Origin: Miscanthus floridulus
Lineage: Eukaryota > Streptophyta > Magnoliopsida > Poales > Poaceae
Reading direction: 5' to 3'
DNA: 64,000 nucleotides
Assembly: GCF_019320115.1 (NCBI RefSeq)
Contig: NC_089597.1
Span: 114,971,401-115,035,400, forward strand
This document shows, in pieces, positions 43,445-55,340 of this stretch. Under the pieces are notes generated by a model. That model made no database searches and was not told the origin of the DNA. It saw only the letters and a program-made list of their open reading frames with translations. Within the stretch, counting starts at the first letter, position 1. Each line of letters opens with the position of its first letter. The translations under genes and the position numbers were made by a program.

Positions 43445-46400
43445 ATGGACGAGACGGTGCTGGCCGCCTTCACCGAGAAGGGGCTGCTTCCGCCGAAGGA
43501 GGTGGCGCACTGGAGGGCTCCTGTGTCGGGGGAAGCCGTTCTGCAACCTCGGGCCAACGAGGTTGTCTCCTTCCTCGCCTTCCATGAGCATGGGCTAGGA
43601 TATCCCATGCACTGGTTCTTGCGCAGACCCTCAATGAGTAGGGCCTAGAGTCACAGCACCTCAATCTGACTGGGGTGCTGCACCTTGCTAGCTTAGTAAC
43701 CGTCTGCAAGGCCTTCCTCGGGATGGAGCCACACATGGACTTCTTCTAGTGGATCTTCACTGGGCGAGCCTTGTTGGAGGGGAAGACACCTAGGACCACG
43801 CCGGTTGGGGGCTTCACGCTGCAGAAGAAGCTGAGGCCACCGGGCTCCTACCCCACGTACTCCCCCTGCGACTCCAATCAGGGGTGGCATGGGGTGTGGT
43901 TCTACATTAGAAACCTAGCGGAGGTGCCATTCCCACCATTCACCAAAAGAAGGCCGGAGAGGTGGGAGAGCTGGTCATGTGGGCCTTCCAGTCGGTAGAA
44001 CAAGCTAGAGGTCATTGAGGCAGAGCTCTAGAAGTCGGTGCAGCATGACCTCGATGGGGTATGGGTGTTCCACACCTTCTTCTGCCATCGAGTCCCCCCG
44101 CTGGTGAAGAGGAGGTGGCCAATGTGGATGTACTCCAGCCCAATGGACCCTGACCGCACGTCATTGGAGGAGTTGGCGAAGGACAAAGTCTAGGGCCGGC
44201 TTGACCGGGTGCTGCAACTGAGGGCCCAAGAGTCCCTCTAAGGAAAGCCCGGACCTCTCCACGTTAGGAAGCTGTCCAATCTAGTATGCTCCCCTCTTGT
44301 TATTCCATGTCCTTTTCCCTTTTGATCTCCTTTGTTCTAACTTTGAGTCATCCGTTTCATAGGGACTTGTCAGTCACAAATCTCGGCCACATCTTTCAAG
44401 GGGGCCAGAGGGTGTGGCTCGGCAAGCTACCTAGAAGGAGGTAGCGAACGCTAAGAAGAAGAAGAGAGCTAAGAAGGCTCAGAGGAGGCATGAGAAGGAG
44501 AAGGAGATCACCCGATGGGTGTGGGCTAGGGAAAATAGGAGTGACATGGAGGCGGAGCTCGAGTCGAAGGAGCCCATGGAGTTGGGTGGCGACGTGAGCT
44601 CCTCTGAGGATGGAGACTGGGGCATCGTCCCGACCTCGATGGAGCATCGTGAGCCTATTGCCATGTCTGTCGATGGTGGGCAGGACGCAGAGAGGCGTCG
44701 CAATGTTCCCACATCAAGGAAGCGCACTGTGAGCTGGGACGCCGCCATCGAGCAAGAGGTGAAGCGCCCATGGTCGTCGTGCCCTTCAGAGGCATTGCTG
44801 GCCTCTCCCCCCTTGCTCCGAGCATGGCAGGGCGCGCCAGCCAATTAGAGGAGCATGCCCATACCCCCGCATCTTTAGGGTTGGCGCGTGTGCGCGAGCC
44901 ACAATAGGGAGACGCCCCGTCAGCTGCCTCAATGGGTGTGCCATGGGCTGACGGTCGCGGTGACTCATGGGCTAATCAGGAACTGACCAGGTCAGCTTAT
45001 CCCTTGATGTGAGGGGGCGCGGACTGCGACCCATGAGCGGTCCTCGTCTGGTGGGCTTGTCACCAGTGGGTTAGGGCTTCAGGGCCCTACCGCTTTTGTC
45101 CATGTATGCATATGTGTTTTTTTATCTCGCGGTTGAGTTTTTATTGAGCACGACTGACCTATACTTTTTGATAGTGGCCAAGGAGTGACGGAACTAAGCA
45201 TCGCCCCGCCTCCCGTGTGGGAGGAGCGGAGGACAAGCCTGCAGTGAACCACAATGAGCGGCGGTGGAAGTAGACTGGCGACTGTGTGACCTTCCCTTCT
45301 AGCGGTTGTGCCCTCCCGACCGATCGCGAGCACGACAGCGGTGATGGTGGTGATCCCCGTGGTGATGGTGGAGGTTGGGTCGGAGGTGACCCTTGCGATC
45401 CCTTCCCCAACAACTACAATGGAAGAGCGGAGGGAGACTGGGCTCTCGGCCTCACCTAGCGAAGGAACACGTGGCTTGCCTTCCTAGTTGGAGCTAGAGG
45501 GGTCTAGAGGAGACATGGCTAGGCTAGAAGTAGAACATCCGCCAGTAGGCCATGGAATCGAGATCGTGGAGATCCCTTGCTCCGGTGAGGAAGGCTCAAG
45601 GGTGGAGCCACCAGCCATCCCATCATCGAAGGAGTTGACGGTGGCCTGGTCATCGCACGATGTTGCGGTGGCCGAAGCTTCCAGCAGGTTGGGGGTGACC
45701 CATGAGCAGGTGTGGCCCTACCTCGGTGACCCGAGGAAGGCTCGGTTCATCCTTCGTGATGATGATGAGGTGGCGCTCTAGGACTTCCTAGAGTAGAGAG
45801 GACTGTCGATGGAGTCTGACCTCACCCAAACCAAGGCGAAGCTCAAGGAGGCCTTAGAGCGGGTTGAGCTCGCCCATCAGGCAGTTTCAGTCGACCTACC
45901 ATGCAACGCTAAGGTAAGTCTTCTATGTTTTTAGTGTTCATCCTGAACTCTTTGGTCTTCCGCTGGTTGTGTCAGCATGCTTCCTTCTCGCTTTACAGGA
46001 GTTAGAGGCGAAGTTGGTCCGCAAGTCCTATTTCCTCCAGGAGGAGCACGGTTGGATGGAGCGGGAGGCCACAATGTTGTAGTGGGTCACCAAGCTTGAG
46101 CGCCAGCTAGAGTCCATGAGTCCTGAGACCATGTGGCCAAGGCGACGGGAGCACAGGCGACGGAATTGCTCATAGTGGAACGGGCAACTACCACCGAGCA
46201 GGGATTCAATGCGATGAAGGTCCACCTAGCGGAGACCGAGGTGGCGCTCCAGAAGTCCTTGGAGGCTCTGGAGATGGAGCAGAAGGCTCGGTCGGAGGCT
46301 GATCGTGAAGTGCTTGTGCTCCAGGGGCGGGTGCTTGGGACGAAGGAGTCGAATGCTCGGTTGCTCGAGAAGGTGACCTAGCAGGAGGAAGGACTCTCCA

Positions 46401-47122
46401 TCCTCAGGAACACCCACCTCGGTATGTACATGTTTCACCTATGGTTGATGCCTTAGTTTTTCTGTTCCTTTACTTCTGAACTCATCGTCCTTTTTCCAAA
46501 ACTAGGTGGAAAGCTTGGTTCTCTGGAGCAGGAGCTGGAGACCACCAAGGCGGCGATCGGTTTGAGCATGGAGGCACTAGCCAAGTTCCTTGAAGAGTGA
46601 CGTGCTCTTGAGCGAGAGCTTGACTAGATCCACAATGCCACCTAGGTTGTCATTTTGGAGGTGTTTGGGTCAGCGCCGAGCGCCAGCATGCCCGCCATCC
46701 AGCTGGCGGAGGTCCCGAACGAGGTTTGGGCACTCATCTCCGATGGGATGTTCTATGGGACATTAGGGGTGCTGACTTTAGTGGTGACGCACCACCCGGA
46801 CCTGGACTTTGCCGCCATCTATAGAGGGTATGCCGACAGCTGGAGTGTGGACGCCATCCATGCGCTCAGGGAGAGCTTGGTGCCATGCGCACAAATGGTG
46901 GTCGAGCAAGTCTCCATGCAGTGGGTGATGGAGGCTCGCCGCTCAAGCATGGCTGAAGGTGTGCCTCAGGAAGACGTCATCCATCATGTAGATAGAGTGG
47001 AGATCGGGTCGAAAGCTAGCATCGTCTCGCCTCCGACTGAGCCAAACGTCGCCCCATCGGAGAGCGAGCGGCCCTTATCTTCGTCGGTCGCGCCGTCAGC
47101 CGATGCCGTTGGGCGGCCATAA
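43445..47122 (+). pseudogene. Element A antisense ORF region ('putative gypsy type transposon' family)
   Basis: Coding pieces run opposite to element A. The first starts MDETVLAAFTEKGLLPPKEV and includes NEVVSFLAFHEHGLGYP. After stops at 43646 and 43748 it continues with KKLRPPGSYPTYSPCDSNQG and WFYIRNLAEVPFPPFTKRR. These match the N-terminal domain known as Transposase_28 or 'putative gypsy type transposon'. Further open blocks: 44519-44848 (acidic, with HREPIAMSVDGGQDAE), 45488-45781, a coiled-coil stretch 46133-46381 (LAETEVALQKSLEALEMEQKA), and the C-terminal 46655-47122 (VSMQWVMEARRSS). Donor- and acceptor-like sites (GTAAGTCTTC near 45913, TTTACAG near 45998) suggest introns. The function of the family is unknown. 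Dead by stops in this copy. Confidence 0.7.
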
Positions 47123-47639
47123 TAGCATTTAGGGCAGAAATAGTCAGCAAATGTAAAGGATAAGTTCATGGGGGAGCCCCCATGTGAACAATTGTTTGTA
47201 TTCATGAATACTTTAATTTCATTTTGTGATGGAATCACTTGTAAGGGGAAGCATGTCCCATCTGTTCTTTGTTTTTACCCTAGCATAGCTCTATTTTTAT
47301 CATTTCTTTTTTGCACCTGCCCATTCATCTCGTAGGTGGCAACCTTAAGAACCCGAGCATGGCCTGCGAGGCTCAGCTGCTCATAACCATAGGTGGTGGC
47401 GGGGTGCAATCGGTTGGGACTTTAAAACAAAGTTATGTAGGGTAATTAAAAGAATGGACTACCATTTTGTTTGGGTAGTAAGTATTTACTATATGATAGT
47501 AAAAAAGAGAATTGATATCGCACCCTCATGGAGCCCCCGAGTGAGCCTGGCCGAGAGTGCTTGGGTTGGGGCGCTTGTAGGTGCACACGTTGAATGAAAG
47601 AAAGCAGCAAGACTGAATTTTTAGGGGAAGAAATGATAT

Positions 47640-47887
47640 AACTGTTCGATGTTCCAAGTGTTGGTGAGAACATTGCTATTATCGTCCTTCAGTCGGTAGG
47701 CGCCTGGTTGGATCACCTCGGTCACCGTGTAGGGACCTTCCCATGGTGGAGAGAGTTTATGCTTCTCCTTGGTTGATTGGGTTCTTCGGAGTACGAGGTC
47801 TCCGACCTCAAGAATCCTCCCTCTGATTTTTTTTCTTTCATGGTACCTGCGGAGAGTTTGCTGGTAGCGACCGGAGTGGATGATGGC
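47640..47887 (-). pseudogene. Element A integrase C-terminal end (left of insertion B)
   Basis: The minus-strand reading, continued across element B from 55742, gives the end of the integrase domain: KLSPPWEGPYTVTEVIQPGA followed by YRLKDDNSNV and WNIEQL, the standard end of grass Tat polyproteins. The join across B is exact once one copy of the ATGGC duplication is removed. Confidence 0.75.
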
Positions 47888-48286
47888 TATGGGGGTATGG
47901 CCCCCAAGACATGGGCCACACCATCAGAGGTGGCCCAACCCACAAGATCAAGGCGTGCACGGCGCTGCTCGGCGTGCACCGCAAGACATTGTATAGTACC
48001 AAATAGGATACTTTACTTGTAATCCTGTCTCTCTAGACTATATAAGGAGAGGTAGGGGTCCACTAGCAGATAGGCTAGAACAAGCTACTTGGTCGTCTAG
48101 ATCAATACAATACACCAAAGACACAAGATGTAGGGTATTACGTCGATCAGACGGCCCGAACCTGTCTAAATCGTTGTCTCTTAGCCCAGTGTCACCATCC
48201 GGTTCCTGATCACACGCATCCCCACCGATCAATCTACCATCACGGGATACCCCTCGGTGGACTGTTGGCGGGATACCCTATCGACA
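47888..48286 (+). repeat. Left LTR of element B (399 bp)
   Basis: Starts TATGGGGGTATGGCCCCC (the expected TGTGGG is mutated) and ends CCCTATCGACA. TATA box TATATAAGG at 48039-48047. Close to the right LTR except at its 3' end, where GTTGGCGGGATACC replaces ACCGAGCATCTT. Confidence 0.85.
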
Positions 48287-48329
48287 GAAGATGCTCGGCA
48301 GCCCACCGAGGGGTATCCCGCGATGGTAG
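48234..48329. repeat. Inverted repeat at the left LTR end of element B
   Basis: Arms of 27 bp (48234-48260 and 48303-48329) match as complements with one mismatch. The right arm plus 48280-48302 is an inverted copy of the LTR 3' end seen in the right LTR (CCGAGCATCTTCT...). It therefore represents an LTR tail joined head to head. Confidence 0.85.
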
Positions 48330-48527
48330 AGACAGGTAGGGAGGAGCCAGAGACAGGGCCGTCTCTAGAGGCGTCCGAACATCAACGTGACTGTTCGGGG
48401 CTTCGGAGAATCATTTGGAGAGCAAACATGGAGAAAATAGTTTGGAGAAACATTATGGCGATATACGGAGATGGGAGAATATTTAGAAGAATATTAAAGC
48501 ATGACTTAGCTTTAGACGGAGCATCTA

Positions 48528-51500
48528 TGTAACACCCCGGGTGTTTAAATACTAAAAACAGGACATGTCATCATATGCATTGCTAAGCATTTGGTATTTA
48601 GTGAAAGTTTTGATTTGCATACACTAAAACAAGTTTACCTTTATGTGGTATGTGTTGAATTATATTGTTTGAATCAAGTTCAAAATTTGGTTTGGATTTA
48701 AATTTTTATGAAAACCCTGATTTTCATTATTTAAATCCTACCCTGAAAACTCATTTCAAAATCTAAGCATATTTTGGGGTTGAGCTTAAAAGCAAAAGTG
48801 TAGATCTTGTCAAGTTATACAAAGTTGGTTTTTGGAGTTTTCAAAGTTGTTATGAAAAATTTGAAGTAATTTGAAAAGGCGAAATTCTTGTAATGTCCCC
48901 TTTTTGAATTCAAATTTGCATTTTAAGATGTAGACCAAATTAGGGGTGGTTATAAAAGCAAAGTTGTAGAACTTTTGATTTTGAACAACTTTTATTTTTG
49001 GAGATTTTTGAGTTGTTATACAAATTTGGGAGTAATTTGGCTTTGAAAACGAATGGCAATTATGTAAATACTGTGAACAGTGTTCACCGCCTTAGCTACA
49101 TGGCTGGCGACCTTCTTCGGCGTTCCTGGCATGTTGTGGCTGTCTGTGGCATCACGCTGGCGCGGGAAAAGGCTCCGTCGTGGCTTCCTCTAGCTTCCTT
49201 GGCCGCCCTATAAAACCGAGACGTCGTCATCGTCGTTTTTCTTCCTCCTCTGTTTTCTCCCACCGCCACCGCCATACTCCGTTGAGCTTTTGTCATTGCC
49301 GTAGCGCCTTCCAATCCTCGATAACACTTGGCACAGCTCCGCTGGTTCCTTGCGCACTCAGCCGAACCATCCTTGACGCTTGCCTCCACCGAGAACCCGC
49401 TGTCCACGCCCTTCTTCCTCGCGGCCGGCAACCTCACCGTCGCAAGCGCATCTCCGTGGCCAGCGCCCTCCAGTGAGCTGTTGCCCATGATCGGCGTACC
49501 TACGGCTTCGTCTCGATGCTGTGGTGCTTAATCCCTTGTTGCTTGGTCATTTTGCCCGCTGCAGTCACCGGAGCGCCGTCACCAACGATCTTTGCTCCGC
49601 CGTGATCAACATGGACATCGTCATGCGTCAGCATTGCTTCTCCGGTCTCGCTCTTTGCTCCAACACGTTCGAGGTGAGCTACTGGTGCTTCCTGAACCCT
49701 TTGTTTAAGCTCTACCAGCCTTGTTTCGCTGGCGTAGCACCACCGAGCCACCGTGTCCGCCATGACCAATGTCGAGCTTGGGTTATGCAGTAATCAGTGC
49801 GAATTGTGCCACCAATCGATGCGCCTAGTCGTAGTGAACATTTTGGTACCTTGGCCGTCGCCGTTGGACTCACCGTCGGCGAGTTTTCGTCGGTCAGCGC
49901 GCGTGTCGCCGGAGTCAAAGCCGGAGGTTGAAGATGACATGTGGGGTCACCTTGGCAGCGACTGTGTAGTTCAAAATGAATTTTCTGTTTTTCAGATTTG
50001 AATGAATCGTGATGTAATTTGTTATTTTTGTGTAGATTTATTTAGAGTTCCAAAAATTATAAAAAATTTTGTGTGACCTCTATGTGATGAATACTATTTA
50101 GGAAAAATATGAAATGTTATTTTTTAGCACTTTTTGAATGTGATAAAAATTGCTCAATTTATTAATAAATGGATTTCCATGATTTTTCTAGGCTTATTTA
50201 ATTGTCCAAAATTTATGAAATTTGTTTTGCCACTTAGTTATCATGTGATGAACATTTACAAAAAGTTTGAGGTCAATTGGAACAAGTTGATTTATTTCAT
50301 AATTCTTAATTAATTAATTAATTCATAAAAACAAATAGTAACCTTTAGTGATTTAGGTTTTGTTTGAATTTTTGATTGAGTGATGTCCTTGGGTCATTAG
50401 TTGATAATGATCCTTGGCAATTGAATTAGGTGTTATGAAAAGATTTAGTTAGTTTGACTTATAACTGTACCGCGAAGGAAAGTTGTATTCAAGTTGTTAA
50501 ATTTTGCATCCATCATCGAGCATTATATTTTGTATCTCGCATCATGTTAAGCATGGCATTATTACCACGTGTAGTGAACGAAGGTGAGCACGTGGTAGTT
50601 AATCACGTGGTTGAGGAGGTTAATCTGTCGGTTGAGGTCGGCATTGATATTTGTGGTGCGACTCCGGACCCAGACTTTTCCGTCAATGAAGGCAAGCCCT
50701 GGATGCATTTAACCCTACCTTATGTTTTACAAATTGATTTCGCTTTTGCTTTTTTGTACTGCATTAAGTGATTAGAGTTAAGTGAAAACCTTATTGGTGC
50801 ATTACCAACATTGTTTTTCCGTATCTACCTTGTTACTAGTTTAACGTCGTGAATGTCTAGTTATGCTTAGCTATGCTTAGAACGATGAAAGTCAGGTGAT
50901 TACCTGTCACCTGCAGGTTTTAAATAGATCTTTAGCTACTTATGTTATCATGTGATATGAGCATGGGAAGTAATAAATCTAGACCGGGCGGACTCGGTGT
51001 GTGTGAGCCACAAGACATGGAGGTCTTATGAGCGGGTTCTTTCCACTTGTGTCGGTTAAGGTCCGTCCATTGTTAAACTATGTGCGGTGAGACTTTGTAG
51101 TACTAACCACATACTCCGGTAAGCCTTAACTTGGATATTCTATTATGAGAATGGCTACTCGCGCACTGGGAGTGGAGAGATTGCGGGAATAGCGTGTACC
51201 CACGTGGCAATGGGCTAGATTGGTGGAGTACTGTATTGTTGGGCGGCGCGGACCCGTTCTTGTTTAGAGGAACCAAGGGTAGGTTGGTATATGTAGGTCG
51301 GGGACCTGCATATGTCATGTGGTCTGGAATTCCCAGCTAGGTTATAATCGGTTTGAATCATTGTTGCTCCTCGGTTATGGAGACTCACTTCTCTGTTCAT
51401 CATCGTAGATAATAACTGAAACTTGAAGTGGTTTGAGAAGGTGTTGGATATGAAGTTTCATGATCTCAGTGCGGATCATATCAGCTTTGTATATGATCTT

Positions 51501-52114
51501 TATGAAGTTTTAAATGTCAAAATAAAGAATTTTGTTAAAGAGCTTTTACTCAAAAGAACTTTGGTTATTGTTAAAGCCATACCTTGAATCCCTGAGCCTA
51601 CATTCCTGAGTTTATCAGTTCTTATTTCGGTTAAGTCTTGTTGAGTACTTTTATACTCAGGGTTCGTTGACCCTTGTTGCAGGTGAGCCTCATGAGCAGA
51701 TCTATTTTGGATCGTGCTGTATGACTATTGTTCGATCTCACGATGAGAAGTAAATATGTGACCCTTGGGCAGGGCAGTTTTATTGTGTGTTTTGTATTAT
51801 ATTATAATGCCACTCCACTATTTCATTTTGTAATAATCATCGAACTTAGTTGTGAGGTTTGAAACTACTGTTTTGTAAACTATGTTATTGTAAGACTTTC
51901 GCTATTTTTACTCTGGTGTAGCTATTTGAAGAAACTGTTGTAATACTACAATGACTTTGTAATATGATCCTACTCAGATATCATGGATGATTCAGGGTTC
52001 CCCGAGGACACCCGACAGTCTTCTTAAGTTATCAGGAATAGATGCATAGATGTCAAAGGTCGTTGGACAGTGATAGGTGCATGTGGGCCCTATAATTTAG
52101 GAGGTTCTACCACA
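48528..52114 (+). repeat. 5' LTR of element C (about 3.6 kb)
   Basis: Starts TGTAACACCCCGGGTGTTT and ends GGAGGTTCTACCACA, three bases before the primer-binding site. The last ~290 bases match 54012-54300 with few differences. Short frames within it (for example 49096-49488, minus, and 50454-50771, plus) show no recognisable protein, although 49100-49960 is unusually GC-rich for an LTR. Confidence 0.85.
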
Positions 52115-52117
52115 GAA

Positions 52118-52129
52118 TGGTATCAGAGC
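52118..52129 (+). other. Primer-binding site of element C
   Basis: TGGTATCAGAGC is the complement of the 3' end of initiator tRNA-Met, the usual primer of plant chromoviruses. It fixes the LTR end at 52114. Confidence 0.9.
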
Positions 52130-52517
52130 GATCGTTATAAGGTTTTTGTAGCATTGTTTTACAAAAACTTCAAAATGATTTGGGATCACTAAATTTAACT
52201 TGTTAATTTGGTCCAAATTGCTCCTAACTTATCTTATTTCTTTCTCACCATTCCTTATTTGATTAAAAAGGTTTTGTGTGGTGGAGTAGTAAACTTACTA
52301 TGCCCTATATAAAAACAAATGTTGTTTATGTGCATTATAAGCTTTGATGATTTTGTTCATAAGAATGATTCATGCATCATAATTAATTCACTTGTTACTT
52401 CCTTCACCTCTGAGTCTGGTTGAGTAGTGAGTCTAGGTTGATTTGTGTAATCCACCCTTGCTGCTTTTGAGACCGTTGTCAGATTGTCTTATTTGGATTA
52501 ATCTTGCTCCCTACAGT

Positions 52518-53950
52518 ATGGCTCATACCAAGATGACACCCCGTAAGTCCACTGGACCCAAAGGAGTTCCTCGTCACCAACTTGCCCCTAGGAATGATGG
52601 TGCTAGCAGTAGCAGTTCTAGGCCTGATCCCCAGGCAGAGATACAGAGGATTTCTACAGAGTTAGCACAAGCTACTAGAGATAGGGCGTTGGATGCTATC
52701 CAGGTAGGAGAACTACAGGATCAATTGAGGCGTCTCACCACCGCTCATAGAAACTGTGAACGTATGTTAGTTCGTACGGTGGAAGGAAGGAATGAAGCTT
52801 GGCATAGGGAAAATGTAGCTAGAGCTAGAACTAGAACTCATGAGCTAGAATTCTATGTGGAAGATTTAGAAGAACATAATACTTATCTGTATGAGGAAGT
52901 TCATAGGCTAAGCAATCTCCTAGACCCTAATCATAAACCTGGCTGATGCTATAGCCGCACTTGTCAATGTGACGGTTGAAAATTCTCGTTTGCTTCATGA
53001 GATATCTCAAAGTAATCAGAATTAGATGCAAGGAAACCGTGGTCACCATCATAACAGGCAGGAGGCTACATATGTTGATTTTACAGACACAGAGCCACCG
53101 ATGTTCACCAAGGCAGATGAACCATTGGAGGCTGACAATTGGCTTTGAACCATGGAGCAGAAATTTGATCTCATTGCATGCACGGAGTTTCAAAAACCAG
53201 TCTTTACTGCCCAGCAACTTAGAGGTGCAGCCAGTGCTTGGTATGCAAATCTTATGGCCATACAACCCGCAGGTGTTCCATTAACTTGGATAGAGTTTCA
53301 TACTGCTTTCAGAGCCCATTATATCTCGGAGGGAGTTATGGCTATGAAGCTGGATGAGTTCCTTGCTTTGAAGCAAGGGGATCAGACAGTGATGCAGTAT
53401 GTGGGAAGATTCAATCACCTGTCACAGTATGCATCTGAACATGTCAATACTGATGCCAAGAAGAAGAGGTGGTTTATGAGAGGTCTAAATACCAAATTGT
53501 AGACTATGATAACAACTTGTACCAATGTCACTTATCATGAGGCAGTGAATATTGCAATTGCTTCAGAGGGAAAGTATCGGTAGCATAAGGAGCTCAAGAA
53601 GAAAAAGAGTATGTCATCTAGATCTTTTGGGAGAAATCAAAAGAGGCAGAGGGTGATCTATCATCCCATAAATCATAATCGTCCTCCTTATCATCCACCG
53701 CAGTTTCAAGCTGGTCAGCAATCAAATGTCCGCCCTGCTACAACTTATCAGAATCCACAACCGACAAATGCTTCAGGGTTTGCTCCAACACCCTAGGGTC
53801 ATAAGTATCCATGTTTCAATTGTGGCAAGCCTGGTCATTTCTCAAGAGAATGTCCATATCCAAGGCAGTCTAATCCAAATTATCAAAAGGCCCCTATCAA
53901 TCAACAACAGGGTTAGTCACAGAACAAGAATAACAATCAGAATGCTCAGA
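52518..53950 (+). pseudogene. Element C gag with zinc knuckle
   Basis: The first ATG (52518, MAHTKMTPRKSTGPKGV) opens an N-terminal block ending at 52946. A frame change and stops follow. The retrotransposon gag domain is at 53152-53502 (FTAQQLRGAASAWYANLM, FRAHYISEGVMAMKLDEFLALKQG, VGRFNHLSQYASEHV). A basic stretch comes next, and then a CCHC zinc knuckle at 53812-53853 (CFNCGKPGHFSREC), interrupted by a stop just before it. In an intact element it would form the capsid and bind the RNA. The frame is cut by the deletion near 54012. Confidence 0.88.
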
Positions 53951-54011
53951 AAGGCAAAGATAAAAGGAAGACAGGACAGGTGTTCTACATTCAAGCTGGA
54001 GAAATTCCGCT

Positions 54012-54300
54012 GTTTTGTAATAATCATCAAACTTAGTTGTGAGGTTTAAAACTACTGTTTTGTAAACTATGTTATTATAAGACTTCCGCTGTTTTACTCT
54101 GATGTAGCTATTTGAATAAACTATTGTAATACTACAATGACTCTATAATGTGATCCTGCTCGGAAATCATGGATGATTTGGGGTTCCCCGAGGACACCCG
54201 ACAGTCTTCTTAAGTTATCAGGAACAGATGCATAGATGACAAAGGTCATTGGACAGTGACAGGTGCATGTGGGCCCTATAATTTAGGAGGTTTTGCCACA
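54012..54300 (+). repeat. Truncated 3' LTR of element C
   Basis: Matches 51826-52114 (for example GTAATAATCATCRAACTTAG, AAACTACTGTTTTGTAAACT, GACACCCGACAGTCTTC) and ends GGTTTTGCCACA. Only the terminal part of the LTR remains. Confidence 0.9.
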
Positions 54301-54305
54301 ATCTG

Positions 54306-54585
54306 GTCAGCGACATATGGCGTTATCTGGTTGGCGTTGACGGCGAGCACCTGGCGGGTGGTGAGTTGTTGATGAAGGTGACCTCGGAGGTGGTTCCGAG
54401 ATCGGATCTGCTATCGTGGGGGTTGATGTAGCTAGCGATGAATCGTCATCGTGGATCAGCATGGATCTCCACGAGATTGATGACAAGAATGCACTGTTGA
54501 TTTGAGGTACATTTGGCTCACCATGGATCAAGCGCACACCCCTACCAGGCGCGCCAACTATCGACAGAATATCGTCGGTGATTAG
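54306..54585 (-). repeat. Inverted leader and primer-site segment inside element B
   Basis: The stretch GTGGTGAGTTGTTGATGAAG...GGTGGTTCCGAGATCGGATC, and then GGCGCGCCAACTATCGACAG, matches the leader/PBS/LTR junction of element D (4930-5210, minus orientation). Element B's LTRs point the other way, so this piece is inverted relative to them. Confidence 0.65.
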
Positions 54586-54589
54586 ACAG

Positions 54590-55010
54590 GTGCTCGAACA
54601 TCGCCAGCGATGCTGGGTACTCCTCGCTCCTCGGTGCTCGGTCATCACCAGCAATGTCAGGTACTCCTCACTCCTCGGCGCTCGGAGATCACCGCCTACG
54701 CTGGGGACTCCTTGCTCCTTAGTGTTCGGTCAACGCCGCTTACGCCAGGGACTCCTCGGTGCTTGGTCATCACCAGCGATGCTGGGGACTCCTCGCTCCT
54801 CGGTGCTCGGACATCGCCAGCAACACCGGAGACTTCTCGCTCCTCGGTGCTCAGACATCGCTAGTGATGCCAGGGACTCCTCAGACATCGTCAGTGACAT
54901 CGGGGACTCCTCGCTCCTCGATGCCTAGACTGTTCGCCAGCGACACTAGGGACTCCTCGCTCCTCGGTGCTTGGTCATCGCCAACGACACTAGGGACTCC
55001 CTTGCTGCTC
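54590..55010. repeat. Tandem repeat array in element B
   Basis: Repeats of ACTCCTCGCTCCTCGGTGCT and CGGTCATCACCAGCGATGCTG units (about 45-55 bp), roughly eight imperfect copies, between the inverted leader and the right LTR. Non-coding; overlapping open frames on both strands are by-products of the repeat. Confidence 0.8.
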
Positions 55011-55340
55011 AGATCTTGCTACGTCTCGTCGGTGTGCTATCAAGCTGCTCCATGTTGTTCAGATCAGGGTGCTGATCTTAGGTAGCACGTCTGGGGTCTT
55101 GATACGCACATGTCTAATGACGTCAGCAAGCTTTCAGACTTCTTTGACCCTTCTACAAGATTCATTCTTCATCTTCCAACAAGCTCGAGGACTAAGTGGG
55201 CACACTTCACCTTGCTGTGAATGTGCTTGTTCTCATCTCGAGGCTACACCCGGGGACTGGCTTCCTGCTCGGCTGGTCTTCTACTTTATGACCCTGGCAC
55301 CGCATGACTACGTCACCTACTATTAGGCTCGAGGACTAGC

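Larger units (their letters stand above)
48528..54300 (+). mobile_element. Element C: Tekay/Del-like chromovirus LTR retrotransposon, large internal deletion
   Basis: Inserted in B with near-perfect target duplication (ATCTA at 48523-48527, ATCTG at 54301-54305). It consists of a full left LTR of about 3.6 kb, a primer-binding site for initiator tRNA-Met, a gag remnant with zinc knuckle, and only the last ~290 bases of the right LTR. Protease, RT, RNase H, integrase and most of the 3' LTR are lost in one deletion joined at about 54012. The long LTR starting TGTAACACCCCGG, the tRNA-Met site and the gag type fit the Tekay/Del group. Confidence 0.88.

Noticed and set aside
48000..48060. Promoter of a host gene (TATATAAGG)
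   Set aside because: It lies in the left LTR of element B and recurs in the right LTR and, inverted, in D, so it is the LTR promoter.
54578..55085. Ser/Gly/Thr-rich repeated protein frames (PRSSVLGHRQ)
   Set aside because: Product of the tandem repeat array in element B, open in two frames at once.
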